Shown here: one piece after another, positions 17,525 to 25,524 of the stretch
Position numbering within the stretch: position 1 is the first letter of the stretch
Layout: every line of letters starts with the position of its first letter
Assembly (NCBI GenBank): GCA_019637795.1
Contig: JAHBUY010000002.1
Coordinates: 682,001-746,000, forward strand
DNA length: 64,000 nucleotides
Reading direction: 5' to 3'
Source: a bacterium
Lineage (GTDB): Bacteria > Desulfobacterota > Binatia > HRBIN30 > CADEER01
The notes under the pieces: generated by a model
What the model was told of the DNA's origin: nothing
Databases searched by the model: none
What the model saw: only the letters and a program-made list of their open reading frames with translations
Program-made: the position numbers and the translations under genes

Positions 17525-17562
17525 CGTCGGCTCCGTTCTCCTGGCGGGGGGGGGGGGGCGGG

Positions 17563-17817
17563 CTATCGCCGCTGGCGCGATTCGGGCAGGCGGCGGAACT
17601 GGGAGGGGTCGAGCTCGATGGTCCCGTCGTCGCGCCGCGGCGCGCGCCGCCCGCCCAGCCGCGGCAGCAGGAGGGAGGCGAGCAGCGCGCCGCCGAGCAC
17701 CACCGCCCCGGCGATGGCGAGCGAGAAGAGAAACATCGCCGCCAGCGGCAGGCCGGCGACGAGGAGGAACCAGAGCGGCAGCGCCCCGCGCCAGACGAAC
17801 AGGCGTGGACGGCTCAT
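17563..17817 (-). CDS. Small inner-membrane protein
   Basis: 84 residues: two closely spaced hydrophobic stretches (about residues 11-47, ALPLWFLLVAGLPLAAMFLF and LAIAGAVVLGGALLASLLLP), then a basic RLGGRRAPRRDD cytoplasmic tail. The ATG overlaps the stop of the upstream VOC gene by 4 bp (ATGA), so it is translated with it. No family recognised. Confidence 0.6.
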   Translation of the reverse strand: MSRPRLFVWRGALPLWFLLVAGLPLAAMFLFSLAIAGAVVLGGALLASLLLPRLGGRRAPRRDDGTIELDPSQFRRLPESRQRR

Positions 17818-18239
17818 GTCGGGTGCTCCTCCTTGATCTCGACCACGTAGCCGTCGGGATCGCGCACGTAGATCGACGGGCCATACCCGGTGGCGCCGAG
17901 GCGGATCATCGGCTCGTCCTCGAAGACGGACACGCCGGCCGCGCGCAGGGGCGGCAGCACGGCGTCGAGCCGACCGTCGACGCGGACGCAGAAGTGGAGC
18001 AGGCCGCCGAGGGTGCCGTCGTAGGTCGGATCCGGCACCAGGTCGATCAACTGCCCGCCGAGCCGCGCCGAGACGAACGGGCGGGCGCCGGCGCGGTACT
18101 CCTCCAACATCTCGATCGGCAGGCCGAGGAGGTCGCGGTAGAAGCCGATCGACGCGTCGAGGTCGCGCACCCGGAGCACGAAATGATCGAGCCCGGTGAC
18201 GCGGAGCGGAGGCATTGCCATGCGAGGGAATCTTCGCAC
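17814..18239 (-). CDS. VOC-family (glyoxalase/bleomycin-resistance-type) protein
   Basis: 141 residues from the first Met, or 135 from the internal MAMPPL. A single vicinal-oxygen-chelate domain with the paired beta-alpha-beta-beta-beta repeats: LDHFVLRVRDLDASIGFYRDLLGL at the start and the terminal YVRDPDGYVVEIKEE. Candidate metal ligands are His in LDHF, His in LLHFCV and Glu in VEIKE. Members include lactoylglutathione lyase-like and dioxygenase-like enzymes; which one cannot be decided. ATGA overlap with the small membrane protein that follows. Confidence 0.82.
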   Translation of the reverse strand: MRRFPRMAMPPLRVTGLDHFVLRVRDLDASIGFYRDLLGLPIEMLEEYRAGARPFVSARLGGQLIDLVPDPTYDGTLGGLLHFCVRVDGRLDAVLPPLRAAGVSVFEDEPMIRLGATGYGPSIYVRDPDGYVVEIKEEHPT

Positions 18240-18356
18240 GCGCGCGGAGGCATTGGTAGGCGGCGGAAGGCAGGTCGTTCGCGGTCCGGCGGTTCGCCCT
18301 GGCGGGGGGGCGGGCGGATCGGCCCCTGATCGCCACCGGTCTGACGGCGAACGCCG

Positions 18357-18968
18357 CTACGGCTTCTTCTTCTTCTTCGGCTTCGCCGCCCGCTTGGGCT
18401 TGGCACGCCCGAGGCGCTCCTCGAGCTGCCGCAGGCTCTGTTCGATGCGCTTCAGCTCGCCGCGCAGGGCGGGGTGATGGGTGACGCGCTCGACCGACTG
18501 CCGCACCTGCGCGTCGATGCGGTGCTGCAGATCGTCGAGCGTGCGCTGCGGCGCTTCGAGCAGCTCCTCGAGTAGCGAGGCGCCCTTCTTGCCCTTGGTG
18601 GCGGTGCGTCGATTGACCAGCTCCTGCACGCCCTCGCGCATGCTCTCCAGCGCCTCGCGGCCGCGTTCGACGCCGCGCCGCAGGTCGCGCACCGCCTCGT
18701 CGCCGAACTGCACCAGGCGGCGCAGCAGCGGCAGCGACAGCGTGCCGCCGCCGTTCGGCTTCTTCTCGGCTTCGTAGATGATCTGCGCCAGGGTGACGCG
18801 GGTGAGATCCTCGCCGCTGTCGTTGTCGACGACGCGCACGTCCTCGCCGCTCTGGACGAGGGCGCGGATGCCCTCGAGGGTGACGTAACGGCTGGCCTCG
18901 ACGTCGTACAGCTTGCGGTTGCCGTAGCGCTTGATCAGGCGAACGGGGCTCTTCGCTGCGGTGCTCAT
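18357..18968 (-). CDS. phaR: PHB/PHA accumulation regulator, PhaR-like
   Basis: 203 residues. The N-terminal PHA-accumulation DNA-binding domain begins RLIKRYGNRKLYDVEASRYV, followed by TLEGIRALVQSGEDVRVVDN (about residues 10-75), a near-diagnostic pattern. The remainder is a long charged coiled coil and a Lys-rich tail (AKPKKKKKP). PhaR represses phasin/PHA genes and binds PHA granules; no pha synthase is in this window. The extended C-terminal coil resembles phasin-like extensions in environmental bacteria. Confidence 0.85.
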   Translation of the reverse strand: MSTAAKSPVRLIKRYGNRKLYDVEASRYVTLEGIRALVQSGEDVRVVDNDSGEDLTRVTLAQIIYEAEKKPNGGGTLSLPLLRRLVQFGDEAVRDLRRGVERGREALESMREGVQELVNRRTATKGKKGASLLEELLEAPQRTLDDLQHRIDAQVRQSVERVTHHPALRGELKRIEQSLRQLEERLGRAKPKRAAKPKKKKKP

Positions 18969-19115
18969 GCCTGAGCCCCGGCTACCACAAGCCCGCGCCT
19001 GGCGCCAAGAAAGCCGGCGGCGCGACAGAAAGCCGGCGGCGCGACACCCGGCGGGGCGGCGCCTTGACCGCCCTCCGACCGCCGACTAGTCGTCGCCTCG
19101 TCGCCGTCGCTCGCC

Positions 19116-19931
19116 ATGGAACGCCGCTTCCTCGCCGCCGCCGTCCAGCTCTGCGCCGGACCGGACAAAGAGGCCAACCTCGCCACCGCCGCGGGCCTGG
19201 CGGCGCAGGCCGCGCGCCGCGGCGTGGCACTGGTCGTGTTGCCGGAGATGTTCGCCTGGCGCGGCCCACGCGCCGCCGAGGCCGACGCCGCGGAGTCGAT
19301 TCCGGGCCCGACCAGCGAACGGCTCGCGGCCCTGGCGCGCGACCTCGGCGTGGTGCTGGTCGGCGGGTCGCTGCTCGAGCGGTCGTCCGAGCCGGGACGC
19401 TATCACAATACCTGCACCGTCTACGGGCGGGACGGCGCCCTGCTCGCCCGCTACCGCAAGGTCCATCTGTTCGACGTCGACATCCCCGGCCACGTCACGC
19501 ACCGCGAGTCCGCGACCAAGGTGGCGGGCGACGCGGTGGTGGTGGTGCCGACCGAGGTCGGGATGCTCGGCCTCGCCATTTGCTACGATCTCCGCTTCCC
19601 CGAGCTGTTCCGTCGCCTCGGCGCCGCCGGCGCGGAGATCGTCTGCCTGCCCTCGGCCTTCACCTTCCCGACCGGCGCCCAGCATTGGGAGATCCTGGCG
19701 CGGGCGCGGGCCATCGAGAATCAGGTGTACGTCGTGGCGCCGAACCAGATCGGCCGCGGCCCGAGCGGCGTGCAGGACTATGGGCACTCGCTGATCGTCG
19801 ATCCGTGGGGGACGCCGATCGCGCGCGCGTCCAATGCGGCGACGGCGATCGCCGGCGAGATCGATCTCGACTACCTCGTCCGCGTGCGGCGGGAGCTGCC
19901 ATGCCTCGAGCATCGGACGTTCGACGTCTGA
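19116..19931 (+). CDS. Carbon-nitrogen hydrolase (Nit2/omega-amidase-like)
   Basis: 271-residue nitrilase-superfamily enzyme with the complete Glu-Lys-Cys triad: E44 in VLPEMF, K115 in YRKVHLFD and C156 in LAICYDLRFPE. Sequence around YHNTCTVYGRDG and LFDVDIP resembles Nit1/Nit2-type deaminated-glutathione amidase or omega-amidase rather than aliphatic nitrilases. The gene overlaps the downstream moeA start by 31 bp, implying co-transcription, although the functional link is unclear. Confidence 0.88.
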   Translation: MERRFLAAAVQLCAGPDKEANLATAAGLAAQAARRGVALVVLPEMFAWRGPRAAEADAAESIPGPTSERLAALARDLGVVLVGGSLLERSSEPGRYHNTCTVYGRDGALLARYRKVHLFDVDIPGHVTHRESATKVAGDAVVVVPTEVGMLGLAICYDLRFPELFRRLGAAGAEIVCLPSAFTFPTGAQHWEILARARAIENQVYVVAPNQIGRGPSGVQDYGHSLIVDPWGTPIARASNAATAIAGEIDLDYLVRVRRELPCLEHRTFDV

Positions 19932-21166
19932 AGCCGTTCTTCCGCGTCGTCTCGACCGACGAGGCGCGGGCGGCCATCCGCGCCCTGTCGGCGCTCGGCG
20001 CGGAGACGATCGCCACCCGCGACGCGGCGCGCCGCGTGCTGGCCGCCGACCTGGTCGCGCCCGCCGATCTGCCGCACTTCGACCGCGCCAACATGGACGG
20101 CTACGCGGTGCGCGCCGCCGACACTTTCGGCGCCTCGCCGAGCGTGCCGATGTACCTGCGCATCGCCGGCGCGATCGAGATGGGCGAGACGGCGCGGACG
20201 CCGCTGCGCCGGCGGCAGGCGATGCGCATCGCCACCGGCGGCATGCTGCCGCGTGGCGCCGACGCGGTGGTGATGGTCGAGCACACCGACGAGGTCGGCG
20301 ACGGCACGGTCGAGATCCAACGCGGCGTCTCGCCCTGGCAGCACGTGCTGCGGGTGGGCGAGGACATCGCGCGCGGCGCGCCGGTGTTCGCGCGCGGCCG
20401 CCGCCTGCGCGCCCAGGACCTCGGCGCCCTCACCGGCCTCGGCATCACGCGGGTGCGGGTGCACAAGCGGCCGCGGGTCGGTCTGATCGCGACCGGCGAC
20501 GAGATCGTGCCGCCGGAGAAGCAGCCGCGTCCCGGCCAGGTGCGCAACATCAACCAGTTCTCGCTGGCCGCGATGGCGAGCGACGCCGGCGCGCTGGTGA
20601 CCGACTTCGGCGTCGTGTCCGATCGCGCCGATCGCTTGCGTAAGGCGTTGGCCACCGCGCTGGCGCGCACCGACGTCGTCATGCTGTCCGGCGGCAGCTC
20701 GGTCGGGGTGAAGGACCTCACCACCGACGTCATCACTTCCTTTCCGCGCTCGTCGATGGTGTTCCACGGCATCTCGGTGGCGCCGGGCAAGCCGACCATC
20801 CTGGCGCGCGCCCTGGACAAGCCCGTGGTGGGACTGCCGGGACACCCGGTGTCGGCGCTGGTGATCTTCGAGCTGTTCGGCGCGCCGCTGCTGCGCATCC
20901 TCGGCGGGGAGGACCCCGTCGCCGCCTTCGCGCCGCGCGCGGTGACGCGCGCCCGACTGGCGCAGAACATCGCCTCGCAAGCGGGGCGCGAGGACTACGT
21001 GCGGGTGCGGCTGAGCGAGCGCGCCGGCGTGCGCGTCGCCGAGCCGCTGCCCGGCAAGTCGGGCGCGATCTTCAACCTGGTGTCGGCCGACGGCCTGGTC
21101 CGCATCCCCGCCAGCGCGGAGGGCATCGACGAGGGCGTCGAGGTCGAGGTCCGCCTGTTCGAATGA
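19901..21166 (+). CDS. moeA: Molybdopterin molybdotransferase
   Basis: 421-residue MoeA, inserting molybdate into adenylated molybdopterin. It shows DLPHFDRANMDGYAVRA (substrate-binding region I/II), IATGGMLPRGADAVVMVEHT, the MogA-like domain with GLIATGDEI and MLSGGSSVGVKDLT, then GKPTILARALDKPVVGLPGHPVSA. Domain IV is present to the end. Start MPRASDV at 19901 lies inside the end of the nitrilase gene. The stop overlaps the next gene (ATGA), a second MoeA-type protein, so the two are made together. Confidence 0.93.
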   Translation: MPRASDVRRLKPFFRVVSTDEARAAIRALSALGAETIATRDAARRVLAADLVAPADLPHFDRANMDGYAVRAADTFGASPSVPMYLRIAGAIEMGETARTPLRRRQAMRIATGGMLPRGADAVVMVEHTDEVGDGTVEIQRGVSPWQHVLRVGEDIARGAPVFARGRRLRAQDLGALTGLGITRVRVHKRPRVGLIATGDEIVPPEKQPRPGQVRNINQFSLAAMASDAGALVTDFGVVSDRADRLRKALATALARTDVVMLSGGSSVGVKDLTTDVITSFPRSSMVFHGISVAPGKPTILARALDKPVVGLPGHPVSALVIFELFGAPLLRILGGEDPVAAFAPRAVTRARLAQNIASQAGREDYVRVRLSERAGVRVAEPLPGKSGAIFNLVSADGLVRIPASAEGIDEGVEVEVRLFE

Positions 21167-23205
21167 GCCGATCGATGCCGCGCCGCGCCAAGCCGAGCCC
21201 CGCTCCGCCGATCACCGCCGACGACTGCTGCGCCGACGTCGCGCCGGCGCCAGCGCGGCGCACGCGCTACCTGAACAAGACGTCGCTGGCCGAGGCGCTG
21301 CGCCTGTTCGTCGAGGACTGGACGCCGCCCCAGCGCGCGGCCGAGTCGGTGGCGGTCGAGCACAGCCTCGGCCGCATCACCGCCGCGCCGGTGTTCGCCC
21401 GCGTCTCGGTGCCGCACTACCACGGCGCGGCGATGGACGGGATCGCCGTGCGCGCCGAGGACACCTTCGGCGCCAGCGAGGCGCAGCCGATGACGCTGGT
21501 GCCGGCGACGGCGCGCGGACGCCAGCCGGCGAAGGCCTTCGCCGCGGTGGACACCGGCCACGCCCTGCCCGAGTGGGCGAACGCGGTGGTGATGATCGAG
21601 AACGTCTACCCGGCCAGCGACGGGCGGGTGACGATCCGCGCCGCGGCGGCGCCCTGGCAGCACGTGCGCCTGGTGGGCGAGGACGTCGTCGCCACCGAGG
21701 CATTGCTGCCGCGCCGCCATCGCATCCGGCCGTACGACATCGGCGCCCTGCTCGCCGCCGGCCACCTGACGGTCGCCGTCGCGCCAACGCCGCGGATCGC
21801 GATCATCCCCACCGGCAGCGAGCTGGTCGAGCCGGGCGCGGCGATGCGGCCGGGCGCCATCCCCGAGTTCAATTCGCGCGTCGTGGCGGCCTTCGTGACC
21901 GAGTGGGGCGGCGAGCCGGTTCGCCTGCCGCGGGTCGCCGACGACCGGGCGCGCATCCAGGCGGCGGTCGCCAGGGCGGCGGCGGACCACGACGCGGTGG
22001 TGGTGATCGCCGGCTCCTCGGCGGGGGCGCGCGATTTCACCGTCGCGGCGCTCGCGGCGCTGGGCGAGGTGCTGGTGCATGGCATCGACATCATGCCCGG
22101 CAAGCCGGCCATCTGCGCCCGCGTCGGCGCGACGCCGGTGCTCGGGCTGCCCGGGTATCCGGTGTCGGCAGTGATCGTCTGCCAGCAACTGCTGCGGCCG
22201 TTGATCGCGCGCCTGCTCGGCACGGTGGCCGAGCCGCCGCCGACGGTGCGCGCGGTGGTGCCGCGCAAGCTGCCCTCGAAGCTCGGCCTGGAGGAGTTCG
22301 TGCGCGTGACGCTCGGGCGGGTCGGCGAGCGCATCGTCGCCAACCCGCTCGGCCGCGGCGCCGGCGTCATCACCTCGATGGTGCGCGCCGATGGCGTGCT
22401 GCGCATCCCGTCGCTGTCGGAGGGCGTGAACGCGGGCGAGGAGGTGGAGGTCGAGTTGCTGCGCCCGGCCGGCGAGATCGAGCACACGATCGTGATGAGC
22501 GGCAGCCACGACGTCGCGCTGGGGATCCTCGAGGACTGCCTGAAACGGCGGGCGCCGCATCTGAAGCTGTCGATGACCAACGTCGGCAGTCTCGGCGGCC
22601 TGGTGGCGCTCAAGCGCGGCGAGGCGCATCTGGTGGGAACGCACCTGCTCGATCCGAGGACGGGCGCCTACAATCTGCCGGACGTCGCGCGCCTGTTCGG
22701 GGTCCGCGCCGACGTCCAGGTGGTCTCGCTGGCGGTGCGCGAGCAGGGGCTGATCGTCGCCCGCGGCAACCCGAAGCGCATCCGCGCGCTGCGCGACCTC
22801 ACCCGCAGCGACGTGCGCTACGTGAACCGCCAGCCGGGCGCCGGAACGCGGGTGCTGCTCGACTACCTGCTCGGCAAGCAGCGCATCGCGCCGCGCCGCA
22901 TCCGCGGCTACGAGCGCGAGGAGTACACGCACATGGCGGTGGCGGTCGCGGTCGCCAGCGGCCTGGCCGACTGCGGGCTCGGCATCCGCTCCGCCGCGAC
23001 GGCGATCGGCCTCGACTTCGTGCCGATCGAACGCGAGGAGTACGACCTGGTGCTGCGCGGCGACTTCGCCCGCACGGCGGCGGCCGCGGTCCTGCTGGAG
23101 ACGTTGCGCTCCCCGGAGCTGCGTCAGGCGGTGGAGCGCCTGGGCGGGTACGATCTGAAGACGGCGGGAACGGTGCGGGAGATCAGGCCGCGCCGCCGCC
23201 GGTAG
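21163..23205 (+). CDS. MoeA fused to a periplasmic-binding-protein-like domain
   Basis: 680 residues in two parts. Residues about 35-430 form a second MoeA (VPHYHGAAMDGIAVRAEDTFG, VVVIAGSSAGARDFTV, GKPAICARVGATPVLGLPGYPVSA). About 445-665 is a PBP-like domain (MSGSHDVALGILEDCLKRRA, NRQPGAGTRVLLDYLL, HMAVAVAVASGLADCGLGI). This fusion is known in archaea and some bacteria, where the binding-protein module is thought to recognise molybdate/tungstate or a pterin intermediate. It overlaps the canonical moeA by 4 bp. The pair may serve separate Mo and W incorporation, which is inference. Confidence 0.9.
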   Translation: MSRSMPRRAKPSPAPPITADDCCADVAPAPARRTRYLNKTSLAEALRLFVEDWTPPQRAAESVAVEHSLGRITAAPVFARVSVPHYHGAAMDGIAVRAEDTFGASEAQPMTLVPATARGRQPAKAFAAVDTGHALPEWANAVVMIENVYPASDGRVTIRAAAAPWQHVRLVGEDVVATEALLPRRHRIRPYDIGALLAAGHLTVAVAPTPRIAIIPTGSELVEPGAAMRPGAIPEFNSRVVAAFVTEWGGEPVRLPRVADDRARIQAAVARAAADHDAVVVIAGSSAGARDFTVAALAALGEVLVHGIDIMPGKPAICARVGATPVLGLPGYPVSAVIVCQQLLRPLIARLLGTVAEPPPTVRAVVPRKLPSKLGLEEFVRVTLGRVGERIVANPLGRGAGVITSMVRADGVLRIPSLSEGVNAGEEVEVELLRPAGEIEHTIVMSGSHDVALGILEDCLKRRAPHLKLSMTNVGSLGGLVALKRGEAHLVGTHLLDPRTGAYNLPDVARLFGVRADVQVVSLAVREQGLIVARGNPKRIRALRDLTRSDVRYVNRQPGAGTRVLLDYLLGKQRIAPRRIRGYEREEYTHMAVAVAVASGLADCGLGIRSAATAIGLDFVPIEREEYDLVLRGDFARTAAAAVLLETLRSPELRQAVERLGGYDLKTAGTVREIRPRRRR

Positions 23206-23233
23206 CGTTCGCGCCCTCCCCCGCCGCGTTCGT

Positions 23234-23608
23234 TCAATTGCCGCCGTACGCGTCGTCCGCGCGGCTCGCGAGATGGTCGAGCACCCGCTGCTCGGCCGCG
23301 CGCATCGCCAGGGTACGCATGAACTCCTGGACGTGCAGCGCGAGCGGCCCGGTGGCGAGGTGGGCGGCGATGTAGGCCGGCGAGAGCTCGTCGATGGCCG
23401 TTTCCATGTTCGCCATCACCGGCTCGTCGATGGCCGGGAAATCCACCTGGTCGAGGATCTGCAGGGCCTCGTCGTAGCGCTCGCTGAAGAACCGTTTCGC
23501 CTCCGCCCGCTCCTCGGCGGTGTACTCCAGCCGCAGCTTGTCGGCGGCGCGGTCGAACAGGCGATCGAAGGCGGTGAGGATGACCTCTCTTCCGGTAGGG
23601 GCTCTCAT
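23234..23608 (-). CDS. Conserved hypothetical helical protein
   Basis: 124 residues, predicted all-helical and acidic, beginning [24 protein letters not shown] Glu/Arg-rich segment [22 protein letters not shown] is followed by [19 protein letters not shown] and [21 protein letters not shown]. No signal or membrane segment and no family I can name. It converges with the moeA fusion gene 29 bp away. The start is chosen at the first Met preceding the ordered region; the frame continues open further upstream. Confidence 0.65.
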   Translation of the reverse strand: MRAPTGREVILTAFDRLFDRAADKLRLEYTAEERAEAKRFFSERYDEALQILDQVDFPAIDEPVMANMETAIDELSPAYIAAHLATGPLALHVQEFMRTLAMRAAEQRVLDHLASRADDAYGGN

Positions 23609-24099
23609 GTCGACGACAGGGTAACCATGAAGACCCCGGCGACAAGGAGTCGCGGGCGAATCGCGTTGACCGTCTCCGTCCCGTCGCCCGCCTCGTGAGG
23701 CATGGGAGAGGGTGGTCGCGGCGCTGGGGACGTTTCGGGCCTCGGCCCCGGCGGACGCGGCCGGCGAGGTGCGCCGCTGGGCCGAATGGGCAGGGCGTGC
23801 TGCACGTTTCGACGTCCCGCCGCCATCGAGGATCGGGGTGCAGTCGATCGGAATCACCCGTGCGTCCACGGCCCCGACGCGAATCGACCTGCGCGTGCAA
23901 TGGCCGTGGGCGCGGCGATCCCGCGGCACTTCGCACATCGTCGTCGTCATGCGCGACGGTCAAATTTTGCTTTGCTGGGGTCCTGTCGATCCGGTATACG
24001 CAGCCGCAGTCTCGGGAAAGAGCAGCAATCGTTCTGGTTCAGGGGTTCATCCAGACATGCAGCTTCCCGCAGGACGCAGACCAGAGAAGGAGGAAGCGC
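23609..24099. other. Intergenic region, possible decayed coding stretch
   Basis: 491 bp between the hypothetical protein and the cold-shock gene. On the plus strand the frame from 23712 keeps GC-rich third positions for about 80 codons (for example [19 protein letters not shown] and [10 protein letters not shown]), then loses them near 23960 and runs into the csp gene out of frame. This may be a degraded or short unrecognised gene. The last ~130 bp are AT-richer and hold the likely csp promoter and leader. Confidence 0.35.
23971..24000 (+). promoter_or_regulatory. Putative promoter of the cold-shock gene
   Basis: TTTGCT (23971-23976), 18-bp spacer and TATACG (23995-24000), about 100 bp before the csp ATG. 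The implied leader of about 90 nt is long, as is common for cspA-type mRNAs where leader folding governs cold induction. The hexamers are imperfect. Confidence 0.35.
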
Positions 24100-24300
24100 A
24101 TGCCGCAGGGAACGGTGAAGTGGTTCAACCCGGAGAAGGGGTACGGATTCATCAAGCGTGACGACGGCGAGGACGTCTTCGTGCACTACAGCGCCATCGC
24201 CGGCGAGGGGTTCCGCAGTCTCGAGGAGGGACAGCGGGTGGAATTCGAGATTACCGACGGCAAGAAGGGCCCGCAGGCCGCGAACGTCGTCAAGGTCTGA
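24100..24300 (+). CDS. cspA: Cold-shock protein, CspA family
   Basis: 66-residue single cold-shock domain: [20 protein letters not shown] (RNP1 KGYGFI) and DVFVHYSAI (RNP2), the aromatic surface that binds single-stranded RNA/DNA. It has a strong AGAAGGAGGAA ribosome-binding site, and a hairpin with a 12-bp perfect stem follows the stop. It is an RNA chaperone; whether it is cold-induced or constitutive is not decided by the sequence. Confidence 0.96.
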   Translation: MPQGTVKWFNPEKGYGFIKRDDGEDVFVHYSAIAGEGFRSLEEGQRVEFEITDGKKGPQAANVVKV

Positions 24301-24308
24301 TGCCCGTC

Positions 24309-24335
24309 GGGGCGCGCCGCTCCGCGGCGCGCCCC
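24309..24335 (+). terminator. GC hairpin after csp
   Basis: GGGGCGCGCCGC-TCC-GCGGCGCGCCCC, a 12-bp perfect stem with a 3-nt loop, 9 bp after the csp stop. There is no T-run, so strong but not classical intrinsic termination is expected. Confidence 0.55.
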
Positions 24336-24351
24336 CGCATCCCCTCGGCGC

Positions 24352-24657
24352 ATGACGCCGTGTGAGTTGTGTGCGCTGCACCGCACCACCACCTGGCACG
24401 CCGAGTTCGACGAGCCCTTTCGGTTCGTCGTCCTCGACTGTGACTCGTGCGACGTCGCCATGGCGGTGCTCGGCGCGCACCGTCCCCGTCCCACCGACGA
24501 GGAGCGCGCCGTGATGCAGGCGCGCCTCGCCGAGATCGCTGATCGGCTCTATCCGGATGGGTGGTTCTTCGACGACCACATGCGGCAGATCCCGGATCAC
24601 TACCATCTGCACGCGCGGCCGTATCCGCGCTGGTTGCCGCGCGGGCTGCGCCGGTAA
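24352..24657 (+). CDS. Conserved hypothetical Cys/His-containing small protein
   Basis: 101 residues. It contains CELCALH near the N-terminus, LDCDSCDVAM about 25 residues later, and a His-rich DDHMRQIPDHYHLHARPYPRW segment. The two Cys pairs could bind a metal, and the spacing resembles a zinc ribbon. There is no signal peptide. No named family is recognised; it is compact, strongly biased in codon use, and lies 51 bp past the cold-shock gene. Confidence 0.65.
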   Translation: MTPCELCALHRTTTWHAEFDEPFRFVVLDCDSCDVAMAVLGAHRPRPTDEERAVMQARLAEIADRLYPDGWFFDDHMRQIPDHYHLHARPYPRWLPRGLRR

Positions 24658-24679
24658 TTCGCGCGGCCACGGCCGCCGG

Positions 24680-25063
24680 TCACGCCGCTTGCGGGCGCAG
24701 CGCGTGACCGCAGCCGCCGCAGAAATTGGCGCGCGGCGGCAGCTTGGTGCCACACTGCGGGCAGAAGGCGAGGCGGACGCCGCCGCGGGCGCCGCGCGGC
24801 GCGCCGGCCTCGAGCGCCGCCATCGCGGCCAGCGCCTGCTCGCGGTAGCGCTGGGTGAGCTGCGCGAAATCGGCGTCCGACAGTTTGCCCATCGCGCGGT
24901 CGAACTCGGCCTCCTTGATCGCCACCAGCGCTTCGCGCTTCTGCCGTTCGAGCGGCGGTGCTTCGGCATCGCCGGGCTCGACGCCGCGCCGTGCCTGGAG
25001 CAACGGCCAGCCGACGAACAATGCCACCAGGGCGACGCCGAGCCAGATCAGCGCGCCGAGCAT
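24680..25063 (-). CDS. CcmI-like membrane protein with C-terminal zinc ribbon
   Basis: 127 residues: an N-terminal membrane helix (about 3-22), a helical region (ALVAIKEAEFDRAMGKLSDADFAQLTQRYREQAL) typical of the CcmI/CycH N-terminal segment, and a C-terminal double-CxxC zinc ribbon (CPQCGTKLPPRANFCGGCG). The start abuts the CcmH stop (TGATG-type overlap at 25063). It probably assists cytochrome c apoprotein handling with CcmH/CcmF; the missing TPR domain and added zinc ribbon differ from E. coli-type CcmI. Confidence 0.75.
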   Translation of the reverse strand: MLGALIWLGVALVALFVGWPLLQARRGVEPGDAEAPPLERQKREALVAIKEAEFDRAMGKLSDADFAQLTQRYREQALAAMAALEAGAPRGARGGVRLAFCPQCGTKLPPRANFCGGCGHALRPQAA

Positions 25064-25524
25064 CACTGGTCCAACTCGCGCAGCTCGCGTTCGAGCTCGC
25101 GCTCCAGGGCGCCGCGCGGCGCGGGCGCCGGCGCCTGCGCCGGCGGCGGATGGGCGCCGCGGCGTTGCCAGCGGCGGAGCGTGACGGCGACGAATCCCGT
25201 GCCGAGCAGGAGGAGCGCGAACGGCATCACCCAGGCGGCGAGGTTGAAGCCGGTGGTGGTCGGCGCCGAGAGGATCTTCTCGCCGTATTTCTCCTGGAAG
25301 TGGGCGAGGATCTCGCCCTTGCTCAGCCCCTGCGCCATCTGCTCGCGGATCTCCTGGCGCAACGGGATCGCCGACGGGCACTGCAGATGATTGCACGAGT
25401 GCACCGTCAGGCCGCAGCCGCACTGGCAGGTGAGGGATTCCTCGAGCTCCTGGAAGGTCGGCGCGGGCGCGGCCGACGCCGGGCCCTGCAGCAGGAGGAG
25501 CAGCAGGGCGAGCAGCAGCGGCAT
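25063..25524 (-). CDS. ccmH: CcmH-like cytochrome c biogenesis protein
   Basis: 153 residues: signal peptide (1-18), then a periplasmic CcmH-type domain and a membrane helix (about 94-114). In place of the usual LRCxxC it has LTCQCGCGLTVHSCNHLQCP with five cysteines (33, 35, 37, 44, 49), while the following helix bundle (LRQEIREQMAQGLSKGEILAHF...YGEKIL) is normal. CcmH reduces the apocytochrome CxxCH disulfide so CcmF can attach heme. The C-terminus is long, charged and cytoplasmic. TGATG overlap with ccmF upstream. Confidence 0.88.
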   Translation of the reverse strand: MPLLLALLLLLLQGPASAAPAPTFQELEESLTCQCGCGLTVHSCNHLQCPSAIPLRQEIREQMAQGLSKGEILAHFQEKYGEKILSAPTTTGFNLAAWVMPFALLLLGTGFVAVTLRRWQRRGAHPPPAQAPAPAPRGALERELERELRELDQ

